51,416 bases of DNA from an uncultured Clostridia bacterium (GTDB lineage: Bacteria > Bacillota > Clostridia > TANB77 > CAG-508). Of the stretch, positions 10,815 through 19,694 are shown in pieces. The stretch covers positions 1 through 51,416 of the forward strand of contig CASSLW010000012.1 of NCBI GenBank assembly GCA_949443285.1. Direction: 5' to 3'. The position numbers and the translations under genes are program-made. The notes under the pieces are model-generated. The model was given only the letters and a program-made list of their open reading frames with translations. It did no database searches and was not told where the DNA came from. The stretch's first letter is position 1; each line of letters opens with the position of its first letter.

Positions 10815-11162
10815 ATGGAAGAAAAAGTAAAAATCAGTATGCTATGTGAATTTTACGGAAAACTTTTAACAGATAAACAATATGAATTTATCAATGACTA
10901 CTACAATAACGACTTATCACTATCAGAAATTGCAGAAAATAATGAAATAACAAGACAAGCCGTTAGAGATATCATTAAGAAAGGGGAGAAAAAACTTTTC
11001 GAATACGAAGAAAAGCTTAATTTTATGAAAAGGACGTTAAACCAAGAGAAAAGAATCGAAAAGGCTTTATCAGAATTAACAAAAATACAAAAGGATTATT
11101 CAGATAAACAAGTGGCAACAGTATTAGAAAGCATCAAAAAAGAACTAAGTTGCTTAGTATAG
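10815..11162 (+). CDS. ylxM: YlxM family SRP-associated DNA-binding-like protein
   Basis: YlxM (UPF0122) is a small helix-turn-helix protein, nearly always next to ffh in Firmicutes, and is thought to modulate the signal recognition particle. The 115-residue product contains the typical LTDKQYEFINDYYNNDLSLS segment and an HTH (EIAENNEITRQAVRDIIKKG), followed by a C-terminal coiled coil. It lies 28 bases before ffh, in the expected order. Confidence 0.92.
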   Translation: MEEKVKISMLCEFYGKLLTDKQYEFINDYYNNDLSLSEIAENNEITRQAVRDIIKKGEKKLFEYEEKLNFMKRTLNQEKRIEKALSELTKIQKDYSDKQVATVLESIKKELSCLV

Positions 11163-11190
11163 ATAAAAATAAAGAATAGGAGTTGAAATT

Positions 11191-12543
11191 ATGGCTTTTG
11201 AAGGATTATCTTCTAGATTACAAGAAATAACAAGAAAAATTAGGGGAAAAGCAAGAATAACAGAATCAGACTTAAAAGAAATGTTAAGAGAGGTAAAACT
11301 TGCACTTTTAGAAGCGGACGTTAACTATAAAATAGTTAAAGATTTCATTGCAACTATTCAAGAAAAAGCACTAGGTCAAGATGTTTTAAAATCATTAACA
11401 CCAGGGCAACAAGTTGTAAAAGTTGTAAAAGATGAGTTAGTAGAATTACTTGGTGGAACAGAAAGTAGAATAAATTTTACACCAAATCCACCAACTGTAA
11501 TAATGCTAGTAGGTTTACAAGGTTCTGGTAAAACAACAACATCTGGTAAGCTAGCAAATCTTTTGAGAAAACAAGGTAAAAATCCACTGTTAGTAGCGTG
11601 TGACGTTTATAGACCAGCAGCAATTAAGCAATTGCAAGTAGTTGGAAAACAGCTTAATATACCAGTATTTGCAAACGAAACTTCAAAAGATGTAGTTCAC
11701 ATTGCAAAACAAGCTATGTCAGTAGCATATTCAAAACTAAATGATGTAGTAATACTAGATACAGCTGGACGACTACATATTGATGAAGAGTTGATGCAAG
11801 AACTTAAAAATGTAAAAGCTGGAATTAAGCCACACGAAATATTATTAGTAGTAGATGCAATGACAGGTCAAGATGCTGTAAATGTGGCAGAAAAATTCAA
11901 TGATGCTTTAGGAATTGACGGTGTGGTTCTAACAAAATTAGACGGTGATACACGTGGTGGTAGTGCATTGTCAGTAAAAAAAGTAACAGGAAAGCCTATT
12001 AAATTTGCTGCAACAGGTGAGAAATTAAGTGATATTGAAGTATTCCACCCAGATAGAATGGCAAATAGAATTCTAGGAATGGGAGATATCTTATCTGTAA
12101 TTGAAAAAGCAGAAGAATCATTTGATTTAGAACAAGCAGAAAAACTTGAAAAACAATTAAGGAAAAACGAATTTGATTTAGATGATTACTTAGCACAAAT
12201 AAGACAAATTAAGAAAATGGGTTCTTTTTCATCACTTTTAAAAATGATACCAGGTATGAACCAACTAAAAGATGTAAAAATAGATGATAAAGAATTTGTA
12301 AAAATAGAAGCAATAATATGTTCTATGACTAAAAAAGAAAAAAGAGATACAAGACTTTTGAACGCAAGCAGAAGACAACGTATCGCCAAAGGTAGTGGAA
12401 CAACAGTAAAAGACATCAACAAATTTATCAAATCTTTTGAAATGACACAAAAAATGATGAAGAAAATGAAGAGCAATAAAGGTGCAATGAAAAAGATGAT
12501 GAATGGTATTGATGAAAATGCATTAAAGAACTTTAAGTTCTAA
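11191..12543 (+). CDS. ffh: Signal recognition particle protein Ffh
   Basis: Ffh is the GTPase of the signal recognition particle that targets nascent membrane proteins. The 450-residue protein has the N domain (1-90), the G domain with G1 GLQGSGKTT, DTAGR and TKLDGD motifs, and a methionine-rich M domain (about 300-440, with FSSLLKMIPGM) that binds SRP RNA and signal sequences. Length and order are standard. The SRP RNA gene itself is not visible in the window. Confidence 0.97.
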   Translation: MAFEGLSSRLQEITRKIRGKARITESDLKEMLREVKLALLEADVNYKIVKDFIATIQEKALGQDVLKSLTPGQQVVKVVKDELVELLGGTESRINFTPNPPTVIMLVGLQGSGKTTTSGKLANLLRKQGKNPLLVACDVYRPAAIKQLQVVGKQLNIPVFANETSKDVVHIAKQAMSVAYSKLNDVVILDTAGRLHIDEELMQELKNVKAGIKPHEILLVVDAMTGQDAVNVAEKFNDALGIDGVVLTKLDGDTRGGSALSVKKVTGKPIKFAATGEKLSDIEVFHPDRMANRILGMGDILSVIEKAEESFDLEQAEKLEKQLRKNEFDLDDYLAQIRQIKKMGSFSSLLKMIPGMNQLKDVKIDDKEFVKIEAIICSMTKKEKRDTRLLNASRRQRIAKGSGTTVKDINKFIKSFEMTQKMMKKMKSNKGAMKKMMNGIDENALKNFKF

Positions 12544-12601
12544 ATAACAAAGTTATTAAATTTTTAAATTTATATATAGATAATTTCAGGAGGTGAAAAT
12601 T

Positions 12602-12832
12602 ATGGTAAAAATCAGATTACAAAGACAAGGAAAGAAAAAAGCTCCATTCTATCACATAGTAGTAGCAGATTCTAAAAGCCCAAGAGATGGAAAAATCATT
12701 GAACAATTAGGAACATACAACCCAATGACAGATCCAGCTACAATCGTTTTAGATAAAGAAAAAGTTGAAAAATGGATCAAAAATGGTGCTAAACCAACAG
12801 ACACAGTTAAGGCTTTAATCGAAAAAGCTTAA
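12602..12832 (+). CDS. rpsP: 30S ribosomal protein S16
   Basis: S16 is a 76-residue small-subunit protein starting [20 protein letters not shown], which is diagnostic. The start at 12602 follows AGGAGGTG with a seven-base gap; an upstream GTG in the same frame lies inside that site and is unlikely. The gene is followed by khpA as in many Firmicutes. Confidence 0.96.
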   Translation: MVKIRLQRQGKKKAPFYHIVVADSKSPRDGKIIEQLGTYNPMTDPATIVLDKEKVEKWIKNGAKPTDTVKALIEKA

Positions 12833-12927
12833 TCAAAAAACAAATTGAAAGCTTCGTCTTACGTTAGCGTTTGCAAACGTTAAAGATACTTGCTTTAAAT
12901 TCGTTTTAGAGAGGACAGAAAATAAGT

Positions 12928-13158
12928 ATGGAAAATGTTTTAAGAGCAATAATTTCAAACTTAGTAGAAGACGCAAATGCTGTTGAAATCAAAAGAATAG
13001 ACAGCGAAAAATCAGTCACTTTTGAAGTAAAAGTTGCTAATAGCGATATGGGAAGAGTAATAGGTAAACAAGGAAGACTTGCAAAATCTATCAGAACAGT
13101 TATGAAAGCTATGGCAAACAAAGAACACAAAAAAGTGTCAGTTGAATTTATAGGATAA
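12928..13158 (+). CDS. khpA: KH-domain RNA-binding protein KhpA
   Basis: KhpA (YlqC) is a small KH-domain RNA chaperone. The 76-residue product carries the KH signature GRVIGKQGRLAKSIRT around residues 42-57 with the GxxG loop GKQG. It sits between rpsP and rimM, its usual place. The 95-base gap before it holds a small palindrome (CGTTTGCAAACG, 12868 region) but no clear promoter. Confidence 0.93.
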   Translation: MENVLRAIISNLVEDANAVEIKRIDSEKSVTFEVKVANSDMGRVIGKQGRLAKSIRTVMKAMANKEHKKVSVEFIG

Positions 13159-13173
13159 TTGGAGTATTAAAAT

Positions 13174-13680
13174 ATGACAAAATATCTTGAAATTGGTCAA
13201 ATTGTAAATACATTTGGAATAAAAGGAATGGTAAAAGTTAAGCCTTTTACAGACAATATTGAAAGATTTGACGAATTAGAAAAAGTATATATCGAAAATA
13301 AAAAAGGTAAAAAAGAATATGAAATTGAAGAAGTAAAATATCATAAAAATATGGTATTAATCAAATTCAAAGGAATAGAAAATCCAGAAGACGCAAATTT
13401 GTTACGTGAAAGTTACTTGCTTGTAGATAGAGCAAATGAAAAGCCTCTAGAAGAAGGAACTTATTACATAGTAGATATGATAGGTCTAGATGTCTATACT
13501 GATGAAAATGAGCTTCTAGGCAAATTAGAAGATATATTCAATACTGGAAGTAACGATATATATGTTGTGAAAAATGAACTAGGTAAACAAATTCTTTTGC
13601 CAGCAATTGATGATGTTTTAAAAGAAATTGATATGGATAATAAGAAAGTTATAGTTCACTTAATACCAGGACTAATTTAA
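13174..13680 (+). CDS. rimM: Ribosome maturation factor RimM
   Basis: RimM assists assembly of the 30S head by binding S19. The 168-residue protein starts with the family motif IGQIVNTFGIKGMVKVKPFTDN and has a C-terminal PRC-barrel-like domain including TYYIVDMIGLDVYTDENELLG and the ending LLPAIDDVLKEIDMDNKKV. It starts 15 bases after khpA and abuts trmD. Confidence 0.94.
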   Translation: MTKYLEIGQIVNTFGIKGMVKVKPFTDNIERFDELEKVYIENKKGKKEYEIEEVKYHKNMVLIKFKGIENPEDANLLRESYLLVDRANEKPLEEGTYYIVDMIGLDVYTDENELLGKLEDIFNTGSNDIYVVKNELGKQILLPAIDDVLKEIDMDNKKVIVHLIPGLI

Positions 13681-13692
13681 ATGGAGGAAATA

Positions 13693-14355
13693 ATGAAATT
13701 TGATGTTTTAACACTCTTTCCAGAAATGTTTGATAACTTAAAACAAAGCATAATTGGAAGAGCACAAGAAAAAGAACTAATAGAAATAAACACAACAAAT
13801 ATTAGAGATTTTTCAAAAAATAAACATAAAAAAGTAGATGATACTCCATATGGTGGCGGAGCTGGTATGGTAATGATGCCAGATATAGTTTACGACGCAT
13901 ATCAATCTGTAAGGACTGATAAAGCAAAAGTAATTTATATGTCACCACAAGGAAAAAAATTAGACCAAAAAAAAGTTGAAGATTTATCAAAAGAAAGCCA
14001 TTTAATAATACTTTGCGGACACTATGAAGGAATAGACCAACGAGTTATTGACAAAATAGTTGACGAAGAAATATCAATAGGAGACTACGTTTTAACAGGT
14101 GGAGAAATTCCAGCAATGGTATTAATTGATAGTGTATCAAGATATGTAAAAGGAGTTTTAAAAGAAGATTCAATTAAAGAAGAAAGCTTTTCAAATGGAC
14201 TTTTAGAATATCCACAATATACTAGACCAGAAGTGTTTGAAGGTGAAAAAGTTCCAGAAGTTTTACTTTCAGGAAATCACCAAAATATTGATAAGTGGAG
14301 AAAAGAAAAATCTTTGGAAATAACAAAATTAAAAAGACCAGATTTATTGAAATAG
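13693..14355 (+). CDS. trmD: tRNA (guanine-N1)-methyltransferase TrmD
   Basis: TrmD methylates G37 of tRNAs next to the anticodon, which suppresses +1 frameshifting in bacteria. The 220-residue product has [11 protein letters not shown] at the start, the [12 protein letters not shown] loop and the trefoil-knot SAM site [12 protein letters not shown] followed by [11 protein letters not shown]. The start at 13693 has GGAGG six bases upstream; an ATG at 13681 overlaps that site. Its presence is notable because nine genes here need a +1 shift, yet the enzyme looks intact. Confidence 0.96.
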   Translation: MKFDVLTLFPEMFDNLKQSIIGRAQEKELIEINTTNIRDFSKNKHKKVDDTPYGGGAGMVMMPDIVYDAYQSVRTDKAKVIYMSPQGKKLDQKKVEDLSKESHLIILCGHYEGIDQRVIDKIVDEEISIGDYVLTGGEIPAMVLIDSVSRYVKGVLKEDSIKEESFSNGLLEYPQYTRPEVFEGEKVPEVLLSGNHQNIDKWRKEKSLEITKLKRPDLLK

Positions 14356-14370
14356 GTCTTATAAAAGGAA

Positions 14371-14387
14371 GTGCATAAAATATGCAC
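14371..14387 (+). promoter_or_regulatory. Small hairpin in the rplS leader
   Basis: GTGCATA and TATGCAC form a seven-base stem with a three-base loop 35 bases before rplS. L19 leader hairpins that regulate rplS are known in Firmicutes; whether this belongs to that class is inference. Confidence 0.35.
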
Positions 14388-14421
14388 CGCTCAGAGAAAA
14401 GAAAGAAGGAGGAATTGTAAA

Positions 14422-14940
14422 ATGGATATCATAAAATCTATTGAACATGAACAATTAAAAAACAAAATACCAGAACTAAAAGTTGGTAATACAGTAAGAG
14501 TACACGTAAGAATTAAAGAAGGTAATAAAGAAAGAATCCAAGTATTTGAAGGAATTATTATCAAAGTACAAGGTGGAGGAGTTAACAAAACATTTACAGT
14601 AAGAAAAATATCTTACGGTGTTGGTGTTGAAAAAACATTTTTAGTACACTCTCCATTAGTTGAAAAAGTTGAACTTGTTAGAGTTGGTAAAGCTAGAAGA
14701 GCTAGATTATTCTATTTAAGAGATAGAGTTGGTAAAGCTGCTAAAACTAGAGAACAAGTTGGAGCTAGAATTGAAGATAGAGAAATTACTGTTAAAGAAG
14801 ATTTAATTGAGGAACCAGCTGTTGAAGCTGCTCCAGAAGAAGCACCAGCTATTGAAACAGAAAATGTTGTTACAGAAGAAGTTGTAGATACAGTTTCTGA
14901 AAAAAAAGTTGAAGATGTTAAAGAAAACCCAGCTGAATAA
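14422..14940 (+). CDS. rplS: 50S ribosomal protein L19 with acidic C-terminal extension
   Basis: L19 lies at the 30S-50S interface. Residues 1-115 match the family ([49 protein letters not shown]). The 172-residue product carries about 55 extra residues rich in Glu, Ala and Val, which is unusual; the usual length is about 115. The start at 14422 follows AAGGAGG. It ends the ylxM-ffh-rpsP-khpA-rimM-trmD-rplS operon, and a GGGACGGTCC hairpin follows. Confidence 0.95.
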   Translation: MDIIKSIEHEQLKNKIPELKVGNTVRVHVRIKEGNKERIQVFEGIIIKVQGGGVNKTFTVRKISYGVGVEKTFLVHSPLVEKVELVRVGKARRARLFYLRDRVGKAAKTREQVGARIEDREITVKEDLIEEPAVEAAPEEAPAIETENVVTEEVVDTVSEKKVEDVKENPAE

Positions 14941-14957
14941 TTGAAAAATAATATTTT

Positions 14958-14992
14958 TAGGACCGTCCTTGAACATTTTGGGACGGTCCTTA
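14958..14992 (+). terminator. GGGACGG hairpin, terminator of rplS operon
   Basis: AGGACCGTCC and GGGACGGTCCT pair around an 11-base loop, 18 bases after rplS. The stem carries the core of the intergenic repeat family. Confidence 0.7.
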
Positions 14993-15001
14993 AATGTTTT
15001 T

Positions 15002-15032
15002 GATGTTTTTGGGGACGGAGCAAAAAAACATC
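15002..15032. repeat. GGGGACGG-core hairpin, copy with GATGTTTTT stem
   Basis: GATGTTTTT and AAAAAACATC flank the constant core GGGGACGGAGC. The same unit recurs at 48479-48509 and in a diverged form at 26858. Confidence 0.7.
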
Positions 15033-15034
15033 AA

Positions 15035-15096
15035 TGTCCATTGGGGACGTTTCTTTTTGGACAAAAATGTCCATTTGGAAACGTCCCCAATGGACA
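15035..15096. repeat. GGGGACG palindrome, double unit with TGTCCA stems
   Basis: Two hairpin units in inverted orientation form a 62-base near-palindrome. Each unit is TGTCCA, core, TGGACA, and the core of the second unit is the complement of the first. Confidence 0.75.
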
Positions 15097-15130
15097 CGAA
15101 CAAAAATTTTGAAGAATTTCAAAAAAGGTA

Positions 15131-15159
15131 TTGACAAAATAAAAAATAAAATGTAAAAT
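15131..15159 (+). promoter_or_regulatory. Promoter of the YgjP-like gene
   Basis: TTGACA at 15131-15136 and TAAAAT at 15154-15159 have a 17-base spacer. Confidence 0.7.
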
Positions 15160-15218
15160 AGCTTTAGCAAAAGCGAACAACAATTTGCAAAACGAAAATT
15201 TGATTAGGAGTGATAGAA

Positions 15219-15740
15219 ATGAATTTAACAAAAACAAGAATAAACCGTAGAATAGTAGTAAGTAGCAGTATTGAGAGACATCCAGTGCCAGTGCTTGGCG
15301 TAGATTACAAAGTTAAGATTGTATATAAAAACATTAGAATAACAGAATTAGATGTAGAGAATAGAACAATAAAAATATCACTACCTAATAAATATAAAAA
15401 GATGTCAAATAAAGAAATTTTAGATTTAGCAATAGAAAAAATGTACGAACAAATTGCTAATGTGGAAATAGAAAGAGCAATGGAAAAAACAAGGATAATG
15501 TTAGGATTTGCACCAGAAGAATATGAAATTGCAAAAATAAAGACATTAGGAGATTGTAAAGACAATAAAATAACAATTAATCCAGAAGTTGTAAAATATA
15601 GCAGAAAGGTTATAGATTATATAGTATTACATCAATATTGCCATCTAAAATATAAAACACATGCTAAAGGATTTTACAAAATGTTGGAAAAATATCAACC
15701 AGATTATAAAAAGTGTGAAGAGATTTTATTAAATATTTAA
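15219..15740 (+). CDS. YgjP/DUF45-like metallopeptidase-fold protein with altered active site
   Basis: The 173-residue product matches the YgjP-like (WLM/DUF45) family of zinc metallopeptidase-fold proteins, with the second helix TRIMLGFAPEEYEIAKIKTLGDC and the active-site region VLHQYCHLKYKTHAKGF. The usual motif is HELCH; here it reads HQYCH, so the catalytic glutamate is replaced by glutamine (codon CAA) while both zinc histidines remain. It may bind metal without normal hydrolysis. TAGGAGTG precedes the chosen start. Confidence 0.8.
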   Translation: MNLTKTRINRRIVVSSSIERHPVPVLGVDYKVKIVYKNIRITELDVENRTIKISLPNKYKKMSNKEILDLAIEKMYEQIANVEIERAMEKTRIMLGFAPEEYEIAKIKTLGDCKDNKITINPEVVKYSRKVIDYIVLHQYCHLKYKTHAKGFYKMLEKYQPDYKKCEEILLNI

Positions 15741-15845
15741 CTTACAAAAGAGAGAATTTATTAAACAGTAAATAATAAATTTTCTTTTTTGATATAAAAC
15801 TATTTATTATTTGAAATTTTTTTGCTATAATGTAATAGTAAATAT

Positions 15846-15920
15846 TGGGGTGTAGCCAAGCGGTAAGGCAGATGGCTCTGACCCATCGATGCGTAGGTTC
15901 GAATCCTACCACCCCAGCCA
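15846..15920 (+). tRNA. tRNA-Gln (anticodon CTG)
   Basis: The 75-base cloverleaf has acceptor stem TGGGGTG/CACCCCA, D-arm GCCAAGCGGTAAGGC, anticodon loop CTCTGAC giving CTG, T-arm with GGTTCGAATCC and an encoded CCA end. A TATAAT lies 15 bases upstream. CTG reads CAG only, a rare codon here. Confidence 0.95.
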
Positions 15921-15971
15921 AATTTTTATTATACAATCCTTTATGAAATAAAAGGTGAACTAGCAAATAAG

Positions 15972-16024
15972 CACTATAATGCATTAATAAAAGCAAAAAA
16001 ATATTAATGAATTATAGTGTTTTT
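15972..16024 (+). terminator. Terminator after tRNA-Gln
   Basis: CACTATAATGCATTAATA and its near-perfect complement form an 18-base stem followed by a T run. Confidence 0.75.
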
Positions 16025-16095
16025 CAACACAAAACTTTACTTTTATTAGAAAATAATATATAATATACAAAGAAAAAATAAGAGGAGAGATAACA

Positions 16096-17607
16096 ATGCA
16101 AGAAAACAATCAAAATAACCAAAACAACGAAGCAGAAGAGCTAGACATAAACCACTTAATGCAAATAAGAAGAGATAAATTAAAAGAACTACAAGAAGAA
16201 GGAAAAGACCCATATGAAATAACAAAATTCAACAGAACCAATACAGCAGGAGAAATAAAATCAAACTACGAAAAATTTGAACAAAAAGACGTAACAGTAG
16301 CAGGAAGAATAATAGCAAAAAGAATAATGGGAAAAGCATCATTCTGTACAATACAAGACAGCGATGAAAAAATACAAAGTTATGTAAGTATAAATGACTT
16401 AGGAGAAGAAAGTTATAAACTATTTAAAACATATGACATAGGAGATATCATAGGAATAACTGGATTTGTATTTAAAACAAGAACAGAAGAAATATCAGTA
16501 CACGCAAAAGAAGTAACACTACTTTCAAAATCACTAAGACCATTACCAGAAAAATTCCATGGGCTAAAAGACCCAGACCTACGTTATAGACAAAGATATA
16601 CAGATTTAATCGTAAATCCTGAAGTGAAGAAAACATTTGAAGCAAGAAGTAAGATAATTAGCAAAATAAGAAAAATATTAGAAGAAGAAGGTTACTTAGA
16701 AGTAGAAACACCGGTATTAAATACAATATCAGGAGGAGCTACTGCAAGACCATTTATAACACACCATAATGCATTAGACATTGATATGTATTTAAGAATT
16801 GCACTAGAATTAAACTTAAAAAGACTAATTGTAGGTGGATTTGATAAAGTATATGAAATAGGAAGAGTATTTAGAAATGAAGGAATGGATATAAGACATA
16901 ATCCTGAATTTACAGAATTAGAGCTATATTCCGCATATCAAGACTATAATGATATGATGGATATTACTGAAAAAATATTCTCAGAAACAGCAATGGAAAT
17001 ATTAGGAACTACTAAATTAACATATCAAGGAAACGAAATTGATTTAGCACCAGGCTGGAGAAGAGTAACAATGATAGACTCTATAAAAGAAGCATGTGGA
17101 GTAGACTTTAACGAAATAGAAACTGATGAAGAAGCAGTAGCATTAGCAAAAGAAAGAGGTATAAAGATACCAGATGTGACAAAAGAGACTAGAGGAGATG
17201 TAATTGCATTATTCTTTGATGAATATGTAGAGAAAACATTAATTCAGCCAACATTTATCTATGAATATCCGGTAGAAATATCACCACTAGCTAAAAAATG
17301 TCCAACCAACAAGAAAATGACAGAAAGATTTGAAGTATTTATATGTGGTAGAGAATATGGAAACGCATTTTCAGAGTTAAATGATCCAATAGACCAATAT
17401 GAGAGATTCAAAAAGCAAGTTGAAGCAAAAGAAGCTGGAGATGAAGAAGCAGGAATGATGGACGAGGACTTCATACAAGCTCTAGAGATAGGATTGCCAC
17501 CAACAGGAGGACTAGGAATAGGAGTAGATAGACTAGTTATGTTACTAACAAATGAAGACTCTATAAGAGATGTATTGTTATTCCCAACAATGAAACCTTT
17601 GAACTAA
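16096..17607 (+). CDS. lysS: Lysine--tRNA ligase, class II
   Basis: LysRS charges tRNA-Lys. The 503-residue protein starts with an Asn-rich tail (residues 1-15), then an OB-fold anticodon-binding domain (about 55-170) and the class II core. Motif 2 is [20 protein letters not shown] and motif 3 is [15 protein letters not shown] near the C-terminus. The start follows GGAGAGATAACA. A terminator follows the gene. Confidence 0.96.
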   Translation: MQENNQNNQNNEAEELDINHLMQIRRDKLKELQEEGKDPYEITKFNRTNTAGEIKSNYEKFEQKDVTVAGRIIAKRIMGKASFCTIQDSDEKIQSYVSINDLGEESYKLFKTYDIGDIIGITGFVFKTRTEEISVHAKEVTLLSKSLRPLPEKFHGLKDPDLRYRQRYTDLIVNPEVKKTFEARSKIISKIRKILEEEGYLEVETPVLNTISGGATARPFITHHNALDIDMYLRIALELNLKRLIVGGFDKVYEIGRVFRNEGMDIRHNPEFTELELYSAYQDYNDMMDITEKIFSETAMEILGTTKLTYQGNEIDLAPGWRRVTMIDSIKEACGVDFNEIETDEEAVALAKERGIKIPDVTKETRGDVIALFFDEYVEKTLIQPTFIYEYPVEISPLAKKCPTNKKMTERFEVFICGREYGNAFSELNDPIDQYERFKKQVEAKEAGDEEAGMMDEDFIQALEIGLPPTGGLGIGVDRLVMLLTNEDSIRDVLLFPTMKPLN

Positions 17608-17628
17608 ATTTAGGAAAATAAAATAATA

Positions 17629-17664
17629 GAGACGGAGTATAAAAAATATACTTTGTCTCATTTT
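17629..17664 (+). terminator. Terminator after lysS
   Basis: GAGAC-GGAGTATA pairs with TATACTTTGTCTC around a short A-rich loop and is followed by TTTT. Confidence 0.75.
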
Positions 17665-17690
17665 AAAAGTAGAAAATACAGGAGAATAAA

Positions 17691-18768
17691 ATGAAGCAAA
17701 ATACGATAGAAAGAAGAGAACAAAAAAGGCCTAAAAGTGGATATGGACTAGACAAATACTACGAAGAAGAAAGAATAGAAAGAGAAAGAAAACAAGCAAA
17801 AAAGAAAAAGCAAAAAATAAAAGAGAGAATATTTCTATGCATAAAAATACTAATAGCATTGATAATTTTAGGAATAATAGGAATATTTTTATTCTTTAAA
17901 ACAAGCTTATTTCAAAAATACAAAGAAATATGGGTACAAACAGCCATGACAACAATGAACCACCAATACTTAGCAACATGGTTTTTATCAGACGAAGAAA
18001 TTGCAGAAATAATGAAAAGCCTAGAAGTAGAAAATAACGAAAATTCAAACTCTGAGAACATAGTAGTAGAAAAACCAAAAGAAGAGAAAAAAATCACAGT
18101 AGAAAAAATTACAGGAAAAGGCTATGTAGGGTATGTTATGACAGTTCCAGATGCATCAAAAGTAAAACTAGTGGATGGAAGACAAAAGCGGAAGAGGCTC
18201 AAAACTAAGTGAAATTGTAAAAAAACACAATGCCGTTGGTGGAATTAACGCAGGTGGATTTGCAGACCCAAACGGAGTGGGTTCAGGAAATATACTTGTA
18301 GACACAGTAATTATGAATAAAAAATTATTATATGGGAATAAATCTACAAGATACAGTTTAATAGGGCTAAACTCAGAAGGAAAGCTGATATTAGGAAAAT
18401 ATAATTTCCAAGAAGCATTAAATGCAGGAATTGAAGATGCAGTAGAATTTGGACCATTTATTATAGTAAATGGAAATAAACAAATAAAAAATTCAAATTC
18501 AGGTGGAATACATCCAAGAATGGCAATAGGACAAAAGAAAGATGGAACAATGATATTTGTATCAATAGACGGAAGGCAACCTGGATACAGTATAGGAACT
18601 AGTTTATTAGAATTACAAAATATATTTGAAAGATATGGGGCATATAATGCAGCGAACTTAGACGGAGGTTCATCTGCAACCATGTACTACAATGGAAAAG
18701 TAGTAAATAAAACATCAACACCAATGGGAGAAAGATATTTGCCAAACGCATTTATTATAGAAAAATAA
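17691..18768 (+). CDS. Membrane-anchored phosphodiester glycosidase (NAGPA-like), read through a +1 shift at CGG
   Basis: Residues 1-166 encode a basic cytoplasmic N-terminus, one membrane helix (about residues 46-70) and the first strands of a phosphodiester glycosidase (NAGPA, exopolysaccharide-type) domain. Codon 167 is CGG (18189-18191), and the zero frame stops seven codons later. The +1 frame continues without a gap: GRGSKLSEIVKKHNAVGGIN, then INAGGF, FGPFIIVNG and ANLDGGSSATM, all typical of the family. The joined product is 358 residues. It probably trims or hydrolyses a cell-surface glycan phosphodiester. Start after ACAGGAG. Confidence 0.85.
18189..18191 (+). other. CGG +1 recoding site 2 (phosphodiester glycosidase)
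   Basis: AAG-CGG-AAG; translation resumes at GGA. The zero frame reaches TGA after six more codons. Confidence 0.85.
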
Positions 18769-18777
18769 TAAAATAGA

Positions 18778-18832
18778 TGTGTCCCCAGTGGACAAAAATG
18801 TCCAAAAGGAAACGTCCCCAATGGACATGGGC
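18778..18832. repeat. GGGGACG palindrome with TGTCCA stems
   Basis: GTGTCC, TGGACA, TGTCCA and TGGACA words enclose cores CCAG and GGAAACGTCCCCAA. It is a diverged double unit between the glycosidase and the protease gene. Confidence 0.65.
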
Positions 18833-18850
18833 ACAAAAAGGAGTAAAATT

Positions 18851-19588
18851 ATGTTTAATTTTTCGTTCGATAGAAGAACAATGTATATAATAATAGCAGT
18901 GTTAATAGGCATGAGATTATTAACATACATAACTAATCCAGAAATTTTAGTTTCAATATTATTTAGTGTACCAGGAGTATTAATTGCAATAACATTTCAC
19001 GAATTTGCGCATGGATTTGCAGCATACAAATTGGGAGATAATACAGCTAAAAATGAAGGAAGACTAACATTAAATCCACTAGACCACTTAGATCCAATCG
19101 GTTCTATTATGTTGTTATTTGCAGGATTTGGTTGGGGAAAACCAGTACATGTAAATCCAAATAATTATACAAGAAAAATGTCAATGGAAAAAGGAGAAGC
19201 AATAGTTTCAGCAGCAGGACCAGCAATGAATATTTTACTTGCAATTGTATTTACACTTATATATTTTGCATTAAATAAATTTGCGGGAGCTACCTTTTTA
19301 ACAGCAACAGTTGGAAAAGTCATAATGACAATAATTTATGATACGATACTTATTAATATTGGGCTAGGAATATTTAATTTAATACCATTACCACCATTAG
19401 ACGGTTCAAAAATAATCATGCCATTCTTACCATATAAAGCCAAATCATGGTTTATAAACAATGAGCAAATATTTTATATTATATTTGTAGTACTATGGGT
19501 AACAGGAATAGCAGGCGATATAATTTCACCAGTAATAAGTTGGGTAGCAACAGGAATTTTTAGCTTAGGAACATTAATTATAAGATAA
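18851..19588 (+). CDS. Site-2 protease family membrane metalloprotease (M50)
   Basis: The 245-residue integral membrane protein carries the zinc motif HEFAH (in ITFHEFAHGFAAYKLGD) and the second motif NLIPLPPLDGSKI that supplies the third ligand. About five membrane helices are visible. Short, PDZ-less M50 proteins of this type are common in Firmicutes and their substrates are mostly unknown. The start at 18851 follows AAAGGAG; a longer reading from 18779 runs through the repeat and is not credible. Confidence 0.9.
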   Translation: MFNFSFDRRTMYIIIAVLIGMRLLTYITNPEILVSILFSVPGVLIAITFHEFAHGFAAYKLGDNTAKNEGRLTLNPLDHLDPIGSIMLLFAGFGWGKPVHVNPNNYTRKMSMEKGEAIVSAAGPAMNILLAIVFTLIYFALNKFAGATFLTATVGKVIMTIIYDTILINIGLGIFNLIPLPPLDGSKIIMPFLPYKAKSWFINNEQIFYIIFVVLWVTGIAGDIISPVISWVATGIFSLGTLIIR

Positions 19589-19590
19589 TT

Positions 19591-19639
19591 AAAACAGGTT
19601 TTGTCTATCCAAATAAAAAGGGTGGTACAGAACCTGTTT
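19591..19639 (+). terminator. Long hairpin before tsaD
   Basis: AAACAGGTTTTGTCTATCC pairs with GGGTGGTACAGAACCTGTTT (about 19 pairs including G-U) around an A-rich loop. No T run follows, so termination is plausible but not certain. The GGGTGG is part of the stem, not a T-box. Confidence 0.5.
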
Positions 19640-19694
19640 CAAATTAAATAAATATAAAGAGCTTTTTAAAAATATAGAAAGGAATGTAGCAAAA

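Noticed and set aside
18779..18850. Extended N-terminus of the site-2 protease
   Set aside because: The extra codons run through a palindromic repeat; a good ribosome site sits before the ATG at 18851.
19591..19639. T-box before tsaD, suggested by GGGTGGTAC
   Set aside because: The sequence is part of the 3' arm of a long hairpin, and no stem I or antiterminator arrangement is present.
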